Of a stretch of DNA of 64,000 nucleotides, positions 53,758 to 64,000 are shown one piece after another; position 1 is the stretch's first letter, and the number at the start of each line of letters is the position of its first letter. The notes under the pieces were generated by a model. The model had not been told where the DNA came from. It saw only the letters and a list, made by a program, of their open reading frames with translations, and did not search any database. Origin of the DNA: Amylibacter sp. SFDW26 (GTDB taxonomy: Bacteria > Pseudomonadota > Alphaproteobacteria > Rhodobacterales > Rhodobacteraceae); the NCBI RefSeq assembly GCF_009184395.1, contig NZ_WEIC01000001.1, positions 824,047-888,046 of the forward strand, in the 5' to 3' direction. The translations under genes were made by a program, and so were the position numbers.

Positions 53758-54234
53758 ATGAGCAGATTAGAAAGTATGATGCGCAGATTAGCAGCGCAGA
53801 AAATCGGTCTCGAATGGTGTGTAGAACAAACCAAAGATATTATTGGAGACCTCGCAGAAATCGGCCTTGGTAACGGTCGTAGTTATGATCATTTGCGTGA
53901 AATTGCACCTGATAGAAAGATTTGGGTGCTTGATCGTGTCTTACAATGCCACCCATCGTGTATACCGCCTGCGGGTACCTTCTTACAAGGCGAAGCAAGT
54001 GAGGTCATAGCGCAAATGAAGCGCGACAATATTGGGATTGCTTTAGCACATTACGATTTTGGGGTCGGTATCAAGGATAAAGACGAAGCAGAAGCCGCCG
54101 CTTTAAGCCCACTGATCAGAGATATTATGGTAAAGGATGGGCTTTTAATCTCTGGTCAACCATTGGTGGGCTTTACTCAGATCGAAGGACCAGCAGAAAT
54201 TCCCGCTGGTCGCTATTACTTTTACAAAACTTAA
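53758..54234 (+). CDS. Class I SAM-dependent methyltransferase (uncharacterised group)
   Basis: The 158-residue protein has a short Rossmann-like methyltransferase fold with the SAM motif LAEIGLGNGRSYDHLRE (about 35-51), a VLDRVLQCHP acidic loop and an ALAHYDFG post-I strand. The start at 53758 follows AAAGGA with eight-base spacing; the open extension to 53725 is less likely. It is the last gene of the glycan cluster and ends two bases from a convergent DUF302 gene. It could methylate a sugar or acceptor in that pathway; the substrate is unknown. Confidence 0.75.
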   Translation: MSRLESMMRRLAAQKIGLEWCVEQTKDIIGDLAEIGLGNGRSYDHLREIAPDRKIWVLDRVLQCHPSCIPPAGTFLQGEASEVIAQMKRDNIGIALAHYDFGVGIKDKDEAEAAALSPLIRDIMVKDGLLISGQPLVGFTQIEGPAEIPAGRYYFYKT

Positions 54235-54236
54235 TT

Positions 54237-54689
54237 TTATTCGCCTGTCGCTTTATTCGTCAGCTTATCCAATGCACCTGTCATCTTAGCAATAACTTCA
54301 GCATCCGCTGGCAAACCGTGATTTGCAGACAGGCTTGATGGTGGGTGGTAAGCGACAAATACTTTACCTGCTTCATCTTCATAAGCCACGACACGCAATG
54401 GCAGGTCCAAACCTGCTGTTTGGCTAAGCAACATCGCAGGTGTGCCAAGCTTTGGGTTACCAAACATCAACATCTGCGTTGGGCGTAAGTCTTGGTCTAC
54501 AGAAGCAGCGCCTTTTGCGTGATCCACACGTGCAAACACTTTCGCACCAGCACCTTCAACAGCGGCTGACAGACGATCCAGCGTTACATCCACAGAATGC
54601 GCGCTTTGTTTTACAATCAATTCGCCTGCATTGGCGAGTGTGGCGGTTGCCATTGTCATAGCTATTACTCCAGCTTTTAAAATATTCAT
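54237..54689 (-). CDS. DUF302 family periplasmic protein
   Basis: The 150-residue protein has a signal peptide (about 1-21, ending ANA before GELI) and a DUF302 domain with the pattern FARVDHAKGAASV, MLMFGNPKLGTPAM and LPLRVVAYEDEAGKVFVAYHPP. The family is small and its biochemical role is not established; the domain may bind small ligands. It is a single gene, convergent with the methyltransferase and 160 bp downstream of thiC, from which it is insulated by a terminator. Confidence 0.88.
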   Translation of the reverse strand: MNILKAGVIAMTMATATLANAGELIVKQSAHSVDVTLDRLSAAVEGAGAKVFARVDHAKGAASVDQDLRPTQMLMFGNPKLGTPAMLLSQTAGLDLPLRVVAYEDEAGKVFVAYHPPSSLSANHGLPADAEVIAKMTGALDKLTNKATGE

Positions 54690-54790
54690 GGACCAATCAT
54701 CCTTTGTTAAATGTGTTTAGCGATACGGTAATCATGCACAAGGTACTGTAAAGAATTGCCTTGGGTAAACCGTTCAATTTTTCGTCAGCG

Positions 54791-54819
54791 AAAAAGGGCC
54801 AATCATATGATTGGCCCTT
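54791..54819 (-). terminator. Rho-independent terminator of thiC
   Basis: On the minus strand a perfect 10-bp stem (AAGGGCCAAT / ATTGGCCCTT) with the loop CATATG is followed by three more T residues, giving a TTTTT tract. It lies about 30 bases after the thiC stop codon and is a textbook terminator. Confidence 0.88.
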
Positions 54820-54848
54820 CCTTATTAGCATCACTGAAAGCTTATAGC

Positions 54849-56654
<1,806 letters not shown>

Positions 56655-56757
56655 TTAGCTCTCCTCAAGCATTCCACTTAAAAAGACCCGTTATGGAGAA
56701 CATAGGCAGAAAGGGTTTCCCCTACTTGGATCACTTTGGAGTGCAATGCGATCACTT

Positions 56758-56852
56758 GCTTCCTACGCCAGTCTTAACTGGGTCAGGTTCAAAGGGTCGC
56801 GTCGCTGTGCAAATACACCGTCAGCCTCTCAGGTCCCAAAGCGGACCCCCCC
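56758..56852 (-). ncRNA. TPP (thiamine) riboswitch upstream of thiC
   Basis: Read on the minus strand, the conserved aptamer pieces are in order: GGGACCTGAGAGGCTG with the invariant CTGAGA, a variable arm, then ACCCTTTGAACCTGA, CTGG and GCGTAGGAA. This is the THI-box pattern. About 100 nt separate it from the thiC ATG, which forms the expression platform; it contains a direct repeat of GATCACTT on the plus strand (56729-56736, 56750-56757). Control is probably at translation, as the GAGGAG ribosome site lies at the end of the platform. Confidence 0.95.
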
Positions 56853-56863
56853 TGCGTGTGTGA

Positions 56864-56892
56864 TTTATAAAGTTTTAGATTAAAACCGTCAA
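56864..56892 (-). promoter_or_regulatory. Sigma-70-type promoter of thiC
   Basis: On the minus strand TTGACG (56887-56892) and TATAAA (56864-56869) are exactly 17 bp apart, close to consensus. The start point would fall a few bases before the TPP aptamer, as expected. Confidence 0.8.
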
Positions 56893-56951
56893 CAGGACGC
56901 CTATCAATCAGCTTTCCTGAAACTAGCTTCGGCTTTTCTAATTCTTTTGGA

Positions 56952-57386
56952 TCACTCTTTCACAGCTTCCATGACCACATGGGTCGATGTACTGGCCACA
57001 CAAGGTAACGCAGAAATTCGTTCGCCAAGCGCGATACGGTAAGCTGCGATGCTTTTGGTGCGCACTTTCAACAAATAATCAAACTGGCCAGCGATCATAT
57101 GACATTGCTCAATTTCAGGTAACTGTATGACCGCTTCGTTAAAAGCGCTTAGCGCGGCTTCTCTCGTGTCATTCAGTTTCACTTCAGTAAACGCAATATG
57201 ACTGCGATCCAAAACAGCGTGATTTACAAGCGCTTTAAAACCAAGAATGGTTTTATTCTCCACCATTTTTTTAAGACGCGCCTGACAAGGCGTCTTTGAT
57301 AAACCAACACGCTCAGATAATTCCGAGATCGTAATACGGCCATTTTCTTCTAATACACCAATTATTTTTCGATCAAAACTATCCAT
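56952..57386 (-). CDS. putR: Lrp-family regulator, proline-utilisation type (PutR-like)
   Basis: The 144-residue protein has an Lrp helix-turn-helix (MDSFDRKIIGVLEENGRITIS, then VGLSKTPCQARLKKM) and a C-terminal RAM domain. It is divergent from putA with about 150 bp between the starts, the arrangement of PutR in Rhodobacter and Agrobacterium, where it activates putA in response to proline. The start at 57386 matches the family; an extension to 57428 is open but not conserved. The symbol rests on context. Confidence 0.88.
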   Translation of the reverse strand: MDSFDRKIIGVLEENGRITISELSERVGLSKTPCQARLKKMVENKTILGFKALVNHAVLDRSHIAFTEVKLNDTREAALSAFNEAVIQLPEIEQCHMIAGQFDYLLKVRTKSIAAYRIALGERISALPCVASTSTHVVMEAVKE

Positions 57387-57533
57387 ATTCACCAAATCTT
57401 TTCTTTTATCAGAACTATTCCACATCAATGCGGAGCAAATATAGACATTATATCCAATAAATTAGTTTTAAAAGGAAATAATACATGCCGCAATGTGCTA
57501 CAATTTGTATAACACCACATCTTAGGATTTATC

Positions 57534-60500
57534 ATGGCTTCCAAATCAAACATCCGTATCGACCTCCGCAACTTTCACCTAAAAGACGAGAACGCTTGCG
57601 TTGAAAGCTTGATTCAATCTGTTCTTCTTTCAAAAAGCGCGCGAACTGAAACTGTTGAACGTGCTGCACAGATTGTTACTAGCATACGCAATCAAAAAAG
57701 CCCTGGCTTGATGGAAGTATTTTTAGCTGAATATGGCCTTTCAACGGATGAAGGCGTAGCATTAATGTGTTTGGCAGAAGCACTGCTTCGTGTTCCAGAT
57801 GCCAAGACTATGGATGATCTGATTGAGGATAAGTTGTCTGACCAAAGCTGGTCTAAACATATCGGGCATTCAGACAGCTCACTTGTAAATGCATCTACTT
57901 GGGCGCTTATGTTGACGGGCCGTGTATTAAATGAAACCGCTGAAACAGGCATTACAGCATCCATGGGCAAGCTTGTAAAACGTGTGGGTGAACCCGTCAT
58001 TCGTCGTGCAGTCAAAGCTGCAATGAAAGAAATGGGCAATCAATTTGTATTGGGCGAAACCATTGAAGATGCTGTAGCGCGTGGTGCAAAACGTGAAACG
58101 CAGGGATACACGCATTCTTATGATATGCTGGGTGAAGCCGCACTAACTGACAAAGATGCCAAGGGCTTTGTTAAATCATATGCTGACGCAATTGATTACC
58201 TTGCAAAACATAGTTTGGATAGTGATGTCCGCAAAAATCCAGGAATCTCCATTAAACTTTCTGCTTTGCATCCACGCTATGAATTACGTCAAAAAGATCA
58301 AGTGATGGAGACATTGGTCGAGCGCACTTTACAGCTGGTTCTAAAAGCAAAAGAAGCAAATATGGGGTTGAATATTGATGCCGAAGAGGCCGATCGTTTA
58401 GATTTATCACTAGATGTTATAGAAGCCGTTTTATCTGACCCACGTCTCGCTCTCTGGGATGGTTTTGGCGTTGTTATCCAAGCTTATTCAAAACGTGCGC
58501 CCGCTGCGATTTCTTGGCTTTATTCATTGGCAGAACAATTAGACCGCAAGATCATGATCCGTTTGGTTAAGGGTGCTTATTGGGATACAGAGATTAAACG
58601 TGCTCAAATTGATAGTTTGCCCGATTTTCCAGTATTTACAAAGAAATGTGCAACCGACATTTCCTATATAGCATGTGCAAAACAACTGCTGCTTTTGAAT
58701 GACCGCATCTATCCGCAATTTGCCACGCATAATGCGCACAGTGTGCAAGCCATATTAGATATGGCTCATTCTAATAATACATATGAATTTCAAAAGCTTC
58801 ATGGAATGGGTGAAGGTTTGTACGATCATGTTTTAGAAACATTTGACGTTACATGCCGCATCTATGCACCCGTGGGAATTCACGATGATCTTTTGGCTTA
58901 CCTTGTACGTCGTTTATTAGAAAACGGTGCAAATTCTTCGTTTGTGAATCAGGTCGTTGATAAATCTGTGCCAGCGCATGAGGTTGTCAAAGATCCTTTT
59001 GATGCATGGGATTTAATCAAAGAACAGGAAAACACTTCTGTCATAAAACCATATGATATGTATCAGCCAGAGCGCCCGAATTCGCTTGGATTTGACTTTA
59101 CCAGCGTTACGGAACTGGCGCGCATAGAAAAAGCGCGCGGTAAGTTTGCTAAAGCAACCTGGGATGTATCAGCACAGCTTGCATCTGGCGCCCCCAATGG
59201 GAAAACATTGCCCGTTACGAACCCCACAGATTTAACGAAACTTGGTACAGTCACCCTTGCGAATGCAGATGATACCAAAACAGCAATTAAAGCGGCAAAA
59301 CCATGGAATGCGACACAGGCAGAACGCAGTGACATCTTAAATCGTGCAGCAGATTTATATGAAGAGAATTTTGGTGAATTATTCGCTATTCTAACACGTG
59401 AAGCAGGTAAAACCATCAATGATGCCGTATCAGAACTGCGCGAAGCAGTTGATTTCCTGCGTTATTATCCTGCTCAGGCTGCAAATCATGACCACAGGGA
59501 ACCACGTGGCATATTCGCCTGTATTTCCCCTTGGAACTTCCCATTGGCGATCTTCACAGGCCAGATCGCAGCCGCATTATCAGTTGGTAATGCCGTTCTA
59601 GCAAAACCAGCAGAACCTACGCCAATTATCGCAACACGCGCTGTGCAACTGATGTATGAAGCTGGCGTTCCTAAAACAGCATTGCAATTGCTGATTGGAT
59701 CAGGCCGCGAAGTCGGCGCATTGATTGTAGCCGATCCACAAACCAGCGGTGTTTGTTTCACAGGATCGACAGCAACAGCACAGAACATCAATGCTTCTGC
59801 TGCCCAAACAGGCAACGCACGTGCGCCATTAATTGCAGAAACTGGCGGCTTGAACGCAATGATCGTGGACAGTACAGCCCTGCCCGAACAAACCGTTCGC
59901 GATATTGTAGACTCATCCTTCCAATCGGCGGGTCAAAGGTGTTCTGCTTTGCGTATGTTGTATTTACAAGAAGATATCGCGCCTAAATTCCTAGAAATGC
60001 TTTATGGTGCAATGGACACACAGATTGTCGGCAACCCTTGGGATATGCGCACGGATATTGGTCCTGTCATTACCCAAGATGCGTTAGATGGTATCAACGA
60101 TCATATTGCAAAAGCTGCAAATGAGGATCGCATATTGCATCAAATCAACATTCCTGATCATGGGACCTTTGCTAAACCCACAGCTATTAGAGTGTCTGGT
60201 ATTGAGGACTTAGAGGAAGAGATATTTGGCCCTGTTCTGCATATTGCTACATATAAAGCGGATGAAATTGATCAGGTGGTCGAGGCGATTAATGCATCAC
60301 AATATGGTTTAACCTTTGGCGTACATTCACGGATTGATAGCTTTGTAAATATGCTCGGCAACCGTTTAAATGTGGGTAACGTCTACATCAACCGCAACCA
60401 GATTGGCGCTGTAGTAGGATCACAACCCTTTGGTGGTGAAGGTTTATCTGGCACAGGCCCAAAAGCTGGCGGACCAGAATATTTAACGCGGTTTGTTATG

Positions 60501-61019
60501 GCAGATATTGCCACACCCGCCCCATACGAGCCAACGGATTTATCCGTCAATGATATCCAAGCACACATCAACACAACAAAACGTCCTGTTCGCAAAGCGC
60601 TTCACAACAGTGTTCTACCCGGACCAACGGGGGAAATGAATACATTATCCAGCTATGGCTGTGGTGTTGTTTTGTGCCTTGGTCCAACATTAGATATGGC
60701 ACGCACACAAGCCGCAGCAGTCAAAGGTGTTGGATGCGAGCCTATAATCATTGCACCAAACGCAGATATTGCTGAAGGTTTGTCAGGCGCATTACCATTA
60801 GAATTCTTATCTGAACTATCGGGATTCGATGCGGTTATCCTATGGGCAGAAGATGATGCATTGGCACAGGCACGTATTGCCCTATCTAGACGTGATGGCG
60901 CGTTGATTCCATTGGTAGATGCTCGTGATATTGCACAACGATGCACGTTTGAGCGACATGTTTGTGTCGATACAACAGCATCTGGTGGGAATGCCGCTCT
61001 TTTGGCAGCTGGTAATTAA
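57534..61019 (+). CDS. putA: Bifunctional proline dehydrogenase / P5C dehydrogenase PutA
   Basis: The 1161-residue protein has an FAD proline dehydrogenase barrel in the first half (for example LNIDAEEADRLDLSL and RLVKGAYWDTEIKRAQ) and an aldehyde dehydrogenase second half with SPWNFPLAIFTGQIAA, the general base Glu in AETGGLNAMI and the nucleophile C803 in SAGQRCSA. A C-terminal extension of about 150 residues follows. It oxidises proline to glutamate with channelling of pyrroline-5-carboxylate. There is no N-terminal ribbon-helix-helix domain, so control falls to PutR. The ribosome site TTAGGA is present. Confidence 0.96.
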   Translation: MASKSNIRIDLRNFHLKDENACVESLIQSVLLSKSARTETVERAAQIVTSIRNQKSPGLMEVFLAEYGLSTDEGVALMCLAEALLRVPDAKTMDDLIEDKLSDQSWSKHIGHSDSSLVNASTWALMLTGRVLNETAETGITASMGKLVKRVGEPVIRRAVKAAMKEMGNQFVLGETIEDAVARGAKRETQGYTHSYDMLGEAALTDKDAKGFVKSYADAIDYLAKHSLDSDVRKNPGISIKLSALHPRYELRQKDQVMETLVERTLQLVLKAKEANMGLNIDAEEADRLDLSLDVIEAVLSDPRLALWDGFGVVIQAYSKRAPAAISWLYSLAEQLDRKIMIRLVKGAYWDTEIKRAQIDSLPDFPVFTKKCATDISYIACAKQLLLLNDRIYPQFATHNAHSVQAILDMAHSNNTYEFQKLHGMGEGLYDHVLETFDVTCRIYAPVGIHDDLLAYLVRRLLENGANSSFVNQVVDKSVPAHEVVKDPFDAWDLIKEQENTSVIKPYDMYQPERPNSLGFDFTSVTELARIEKARGKFAKATWDVSAQLASGAPNGKTLPVTNPTDLTKLGTVTLANADDTKTAIKAAKPWNATQAERSDILNRAADLYEENFGELFAILTREAGKTINDAVSELREAVDFLRYYPAQAANHDHREPRGIFACISPWNFPLAIFTGQIAAALSVGNAVLAKPAEPTPIIATRAVQLMYEAGVPKTALQLLIGSGREVGALIVADPQTSGVCFTGSTATAQNINASAAQTGNARAPLIAETGGLNAMIVDSTALPEQTVRDIVDSSFQSAGQRCSALRMLYLQEDIAPKFLEMLYGAMDTQIVGNPWDMRTDIGPVITQDALDGINDHIAKAANEDRILHQINIPDHGTFAKPTAIRVSGIEDLEEEIFGPVLHIATYKADEIDQVVEAINASQYGLTFGVHSRIDSFVNMLGNRLNVGNVYINRNQIGAVVGSQPFGGEGLSGTGPKAGGPEYLTRFVMADIATPAPYEPTDLSVNDIQAHINTTKRPVRKALHNSVLPGPTGEMNTLSSYGCGVVLCLGPTLDMARTQAAAVKGVGCEPIIIAPNADIAEGLSGALPLEFLSELSGFDAVILWAEDDALAQARIALSRRDGALIPLVDARDIAQRCTFERHVCVDTTASGGNAALLAAGN

Positions 61020-61069
61020 TTTGACCTTACGTCAATTTCAAAAAATGCACTTGTGCGTTAAGGCCATTG

Positions 61070-62383
61070 GTGAATAGTTCACTTATGGCTTTAACGTTAC
61101 CCATTAATGATTTCTTAAGCACGGTCGCAGATCGTGGGCGCTCCCTTATTGGATTACCTGTCTTGTCAAAACAAGGTGATGTAGGAGGTACGGTTATTCT
61201 TTGCCTACGTTTGCTACAAAGCAAAGGCATGGCATCGGGGTTGGCATTATCACAGCAAATTCTGTCCTCTTATGAGACGTTCAATACGGAACATAAGCTA
61301 GAATTCTTTGAGGCGTTATTTCAGAAACTCGCTTGTGATACTGGTGATATCAGCCAAGCTGCGGCGACATTTTTGGAAAACAAATCCCAGAAAAACCTGA
61401 AAAAGTTATCAAAAGCTACGAAACCGCAATATGCGACTTTGATAAGCCTGCTTAATCAAAGTCCAGCATCCACAATGAAATTACTGAATATGCGGTCTGA
61501 TTTGTTAGGTATGTTACGCGACACACCTGAATTAAAAGCACTAGACGAAGAATTCGTGGCAGTTTTTTCTGCATGGTTTAACCGTGGCTTCCTTGGCTTG
61601 CGGAATATCGATTGGCACACATCCCCTACTATTCTGGAAAACATTATCAAATATGAAGCCGTTCACGGCATTTCAGACTGGGATGATCTTTCGCGCCGCA
61701 TAAAACCCGCAGACCGCATGATTTATGGCTTCTTCCATCCGAACTTAGAAGATGAGCCGCTAATATTCGTCGAGGTTGCGCTAATGGACACAATGCCAGA
61801 TGCGATTGCGCCTGTGTTGACCAAAGACCGCACGCCGCTTGATCCAAGAAAAGCGACCACAGCAGTTTTCTATTCAATTTCAAATTGCCAAAATGGTTTG
61901 CGTGGCATTCCATTGGGTAATTTCTTGATCAAACAGGTTGTGGAAGATGTAAAATCGCGCTTTCCAAATCTAAAAGATTTCGTAACTCTGTCGCCAGTTT
62001 TGAAATTTGGTGATTGGATGCGTGCGCAAAAAGATGACGTAAATATATTGCCACAAGAATTAACGGCTATTGATGCTGTCACTAAAGACGACCAAGCTTC
62101 GTTATTGTCAGCTGCGGCCTATTTCTTAAGCAATGAAAAAGCGAGAGATAACAAACCAGTTGATCCTGTTTGCCGGTTCCATATTGGAAATGGCGCGCGC
62201 CTTGAACGTTTAAACTGGGCCGCACGTATAGATGATATTGGGTTTGATAGCTCATTTACCATCATGGCGAACTATCGGTATATAATCGACGATATCGAAA
62301 AAAATCACGAAGCTTTTGAGAGTGAAGGTACCGTTACCTTATCTAATGGCGTTAAAAAGATCGCCAATTTAGATAAATCTTAA
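61070..62383 (+). CDS. Malonyl-CoA decarboxylase
   Basis: The 437-residue protein matches single-chain malonyl-CoA decarboxylase (MatA/MLYCD type): a helical N-terminal domain of about 150 residues and a GNAT-like catalytic domain with NIDWHTSP, VEVALMDTMPDAIAPVL and STTAVFYSISNCQNGLRGIPLGNFLIKQV-like elements, including the SISNCQ segment. It decarboxylates malonyl-CoA to acetyl-CoA. Start is uncertain: GTG at 61070 follows AAGG, ATG at 61085 has no ribosome site. No malonyl-CoA synthetase gene adjoins it. Confidence 0.9.
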   Translation: MNSSLMALTLPINDFLSTVADRGRSLIGLPVLSKQGDVGGTVILCLRLLQSKGMASGLALSQQILSSYETFNTEHKLEFFEALFQKLACDTGDISQAAATFLENKSQKNLKKLSKATKPQYATLISLLNQSPASTMKLLNMRSDLLGMLRDTPELKALDEEFVAVFSAWFNRGFLGLRNIDWHTSPTILENIIKYEAVHGISDWDDLSRRIKPADRMIYGFFHPNLEDEPLIFVEVALMDTMPDAIAPVLTKDRTPLDPRKATTAVFYSISNCQNGLRGIPLGNFLIKQVVEDVKSRFPNLKDFVTLSPVLKFGDWMRAQKDDVNILPQELTAIDAVTKDDQASLLSAAAYFLSNEKARDNKPVDPVCRFHIGNGARLERLNWAARIDDIGFDSSFTIMANYRYIIDDIEKNHEAFESEGTVTLSNGVKKIANLDKS

Positions 62384-62428
62384 AAGTTACCCACAAAAAT
62401 TAATCATTTGTTTATCTAAATTAGAAGT

Positions 62429-62457
62429 TTGTCACACAACTGTTACATACCTGTGAC
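62429..62457. promoter_or_regulatory. Pho box upstream of pstS
   Basis: Three 7-bp repeats, TTGTCAC (62429-62435), CTGTTAC (62440-62446) and CTGTGAC (62451-62457), are spaced exactly 11 bp start to start. This matches PhoB binding sites and lies 78 bp before pstS, so phosphate starvation should activate the pst operon. Confidence 0.88.
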
Positions 62458-62534
62458 ATGAGCTTCACGTGGACTGCCTATCTAGCACTCAGCCGAGAAG
62501 AATCGGTCCATGAAACAAAATTGGGATTGAACTT

Positions 62535-63533
62535 ATGTTCTTTAAAACTCTTTCATTAACAGCAGTTGCATTGGCAACAGCTATCGCGACACCAGCTTTG
62601 GCTGAACGCAAAGAAATCAAAATTGTTGGGTCTTCAACAGTATTTCCTTTTTCAACATCAGTTGCAGAGCAATTCGGTCAAAAGACTGACTTCGCTACTC
62701 CAGTTGTAGAATCTACTGGTTCAGGCGGCGGCATGAAATTGTTCTGCGCTGGCGTTGGCACTGATCACCCAGACATCACAAACGCTTCTCGTCGTATGAA
62801 AGCGAAAGAATGGAAATTGTGCCAAGAAAATGGTGTTACAGACATCGTTGAATCAATCATCGGCTTCGACGGTATCGTAGTTGCAAATGGCATCGACGCT
62901 CCATCATTCGAGCTAACAATCGATCACCTTTATAAAGCATTGGCTAAAGGCCAAGGCGAGCCGGCAAAATGGTCAGACATCGACCCATCTTTGCCAGACA
63001 TCAAGATCGAAGTTCTAGGCCCACCACCATCATCTGGTACACGTGACGCTTTCGAAGAATTAGTGATCCAAAAAGGCGGTAAAGCTGCTGGCCTTGAAAA
63101 AGCTGAGTACAAAAAACTTGAAATCCGTACAGACGGTGCTTGGGTTGACGCAGGCGAGAACGACAACCTAATGGTTCAAAAACTGGCTGCTAACCCAGCT
63201 GCAGTAGCTGTTTTCGGTTACTCTTTCTTGGATCAAAACTCTGATACTATCAAAGGCGCTACAGTAAACGGCGTAGCACCAGAATTCGAAAACATCGCTG
63301 CTGGCGACTACAAAGTATCACGTTCTCTATACTACTACGTGAAAAAACAACACGTAGGTGTTGTACCAGGTATCGCTGAATTCGCTGCTGAGTTCGCATC
63401 AGATGCTGCTGCAGGTGAAGAAGGTTACCTTGTAGACAAAGGTTTGATCCCATTGTCAGAAGAGCCTTTCGCTGCAAACCTAGAAACAATGACAAACCTA
63501 GTTGTAATGACTGGTTCAGAAGAACTTAAGTAA
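62535..63533 (+). CDS. pstS: Phosphate-binding protein PstS-family
   Basis: The 332-residue protein has a signal peptide (about 1-23, ending ALA before ERKE) and a phosphate-binding domain with IVGSSTVFPFS (near 29-39), VVESTGSGGGMKLFCAG and PPPSSGTRDAFEELV segments, the last carrying the Ser/Arg ligands. It captures phosphate in the periplasm for PstCAB. It is preceded by a Pho box and followed by the start of pstC. Codon choice is strongly biased, suggesting high expression. Confidence 0.94.
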   Translation: MFFKTLSLTAVALATAIATPALAERKEIKIVGSSTVFPFSTSVAEQFGQKTDFATPVVESTGSGGGMKLFCAGVGTDHPDITNASRRMKAKEWKLCQENGVTDIVESIIGFDGIVVANGIDAPSFELTIDHLYKALAKGQGEPAKWSDIDPSLPDIKIEVLGPPPSSGTRDAFEELVIQKGGKAAGLEKAEYKKLEIRTDGAWVDAGENDNLMVQKLAANPAAVAVFGYSFLDQNSDTIKGATVNGVAPEFENIAAGDYKVSRSLYYYVKKQHVGVVPGIAEFAAEFASDAAAGEEGYLVDKGLIPLSEEPFAANLETMTNLVVMTGSEELK

Positions 63534-63551
63534 GCGCCACGCGTTTACTTT

Positions 63552-63634
63552 CAAGCGACCTCCCCGCTTGTAAAACAAATAACCGTTGGGGGCATGCATT
63601 GCCCTCAACTTTCTGCCAAAGCACGCTGCCGTGC
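63552..63634 (+). terminator. Three successive hairpins between pstS and pstC
   Basis: The 121-bp gap contains CAAGCG/CGCTTG (63552-63570), a 10-bp stem with one G-T wobble GTTGGGGGCA/TGCCCTCAAC (63585-63609), and GCACG/CGTGC (63621-63634). The middle one is the strongest. They probably reduce transcription into pstC and protect pstS mRNA. Confidence 0.5.
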
Positions 63635-63654
63635 TAAATATTAGGACTATAGAA

Positions 63655-64000
63655 ATGCTGGGGATTTCTAATCTAATGCCGATAATTATTCTCGGCCTAT
63701 CATTTGCTTTCTTTATGATGGCACGATCTAAAGCCACAGCTGTTTCAAATGGCATTCCTTCATCGTTACACTCTCGTCCAAACTACCACGGAACACTTTC
63801 GTTTCTGTGGGTTTTGCTTTTAGGGATCGCAGCATATCTTATTCTTTTGATTTTTGGCAGCTGGTTTGTAACGGGCTCTTTATTAAGCCAAATCAAAGCC
63901 GCTGACCCATCATTGGCCGACATTCAAGCACAACTGGTTTTATCAGATGCCAAAGCCATATCAGAAGGCCGCACAGCATCATCCGTGGATGATTTGCGCG
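63655..64000 (+). CDS. pstC: Phosphate ABC transporter permease PstC, N-terminal part
   Basis: An ATG at 63655 opens a frame that is uninterrupted to the window end (115 codons). The product begins with a membrane helix (PIIILGLSFAFFMM near residues 9-22), a polar stretch with LHSRPNYHG (about 41-49) and a second helix (FLWVLLLGIAAYLILLIF), as in alphaproteobacterial PstC proteins with an N-terminal extension. It follows pstS in the Pho-controlled operon and would form the membrane channel with PstA. The rest of the gene lies outside the window. Confidence 0.85.
   Translation, partial: MLGISNLMPIIILGLSFAFFMMARSKATAVSNGIPSSLHSRPNYHGTLSFLWVLLLGIAAYLILLIFGSWFVTGSLLSQIKAADPSLADIQAQLVLSDAKAISEGRTASSVDDLR

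Noticed and set aside
61021-61035. Terminator after putA (TTGAC-cttac-GTCAA)
   Set aside because: The stem is only 5 bp and AT-rich, with a poor T-run, so it is too weak to call.

Overview
The window looks like chromosome of a moderately AT-rich marine alphaproteobacterium, most probably of the Rhodobacterales / Roseobacter group. This is inferred from gene content: TRAP transporters, an aerobic CO-dehydrogenase-type (cox) cluster, serine-cycle genes with malyl-CoA lyase, a PutA without an N-terminal DNA-binding domain beside an Lrp-type PutR, and a roseobacter-style glycosyltransferase block. I see no rRNA, tRNA, CRISPR array, insertion sequence, integrase or phage gene. Genes are tightly packed, with many ATGA or TGATG start/stop overlaps.

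Layout: (1) 1-10576: the tail of a TRAP large permease, a LysR regulator and a seven-gene operon (hydantoinase A and B, FAD amine oxidase-like protein, HpcH/HpaI aldolase, aminotransferase, uronate-dehydrogenase-like epimerase, atypical SDR). It reads as a catabolic route for an unidentified cyclic amide or N-substituted compound. (2) 10623-13473: Lrp regulator, arginase, a broken citrulline-hydrolase (ctlX) remnant and ornithine cyclodeaminase, turning arginine into proline; PutA at 57534 can take proline to glutamate. (3) 13476-19777: serine-cycle/C1 block: hydroxypyruvate-reductase-like dehydrogenase, malate-CoA ligase (mtkA, mtkB), serine-glyoxylate-type aminotransferase, a divergent LuxR-type regulator whose phospho-acceptor Asp is Cys, and malyl-CoA lyase. 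(4) 19782-29765: form II aerobic CO dehydrogenase-like operon coxG-S-L-M, then coxD-coxE-xdhC and a fused molybdopterin-binding/NTP-transferase protein, with a GAF-Fis regulator upstream. (5) 29950-32654: a second molybdenum hydroxylase, iorAB-like, with a Tat signal on the large subunit. (6) 32776-39072: DctB/DctD two-component system and DctPQM TRAP transporter; DctD lacks the GAFTGA loop and a perfect 14-bp palindrome precedes dctP. (7) 39234-45091: Yej-type peptide ABC transporter. (8) 45108-47480: large MscS-family channel. (9) 47693-54234: seven-gene glycan/glycoconjugate cluster (four glycosyltransferases, histidine phosphatase, cytosolic NodB-like deacetylase, methyltransferase) of unknown product. 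(10) 54237-56892: DUF302 protein and thiC with promoter, TPP riboswitch and terminator. (11) 56952-62383: putR, putA and malonyl-CoA decarboxylase. (12) 62429-64000: Pho box, pstS and the start of pstC.

Together the genes describe a heterotroph that scavenges amino acids, peptides, dicarboxylates and nitrogen heterocycles, with C1/glyoxylate assimilation and molybdenum hydroxylases. The least explained parts are the hydantoinase operon, the Cys61 receiver regulator of the serine-cycle block, the GAFTGA-less DctD and the glycan cluster.
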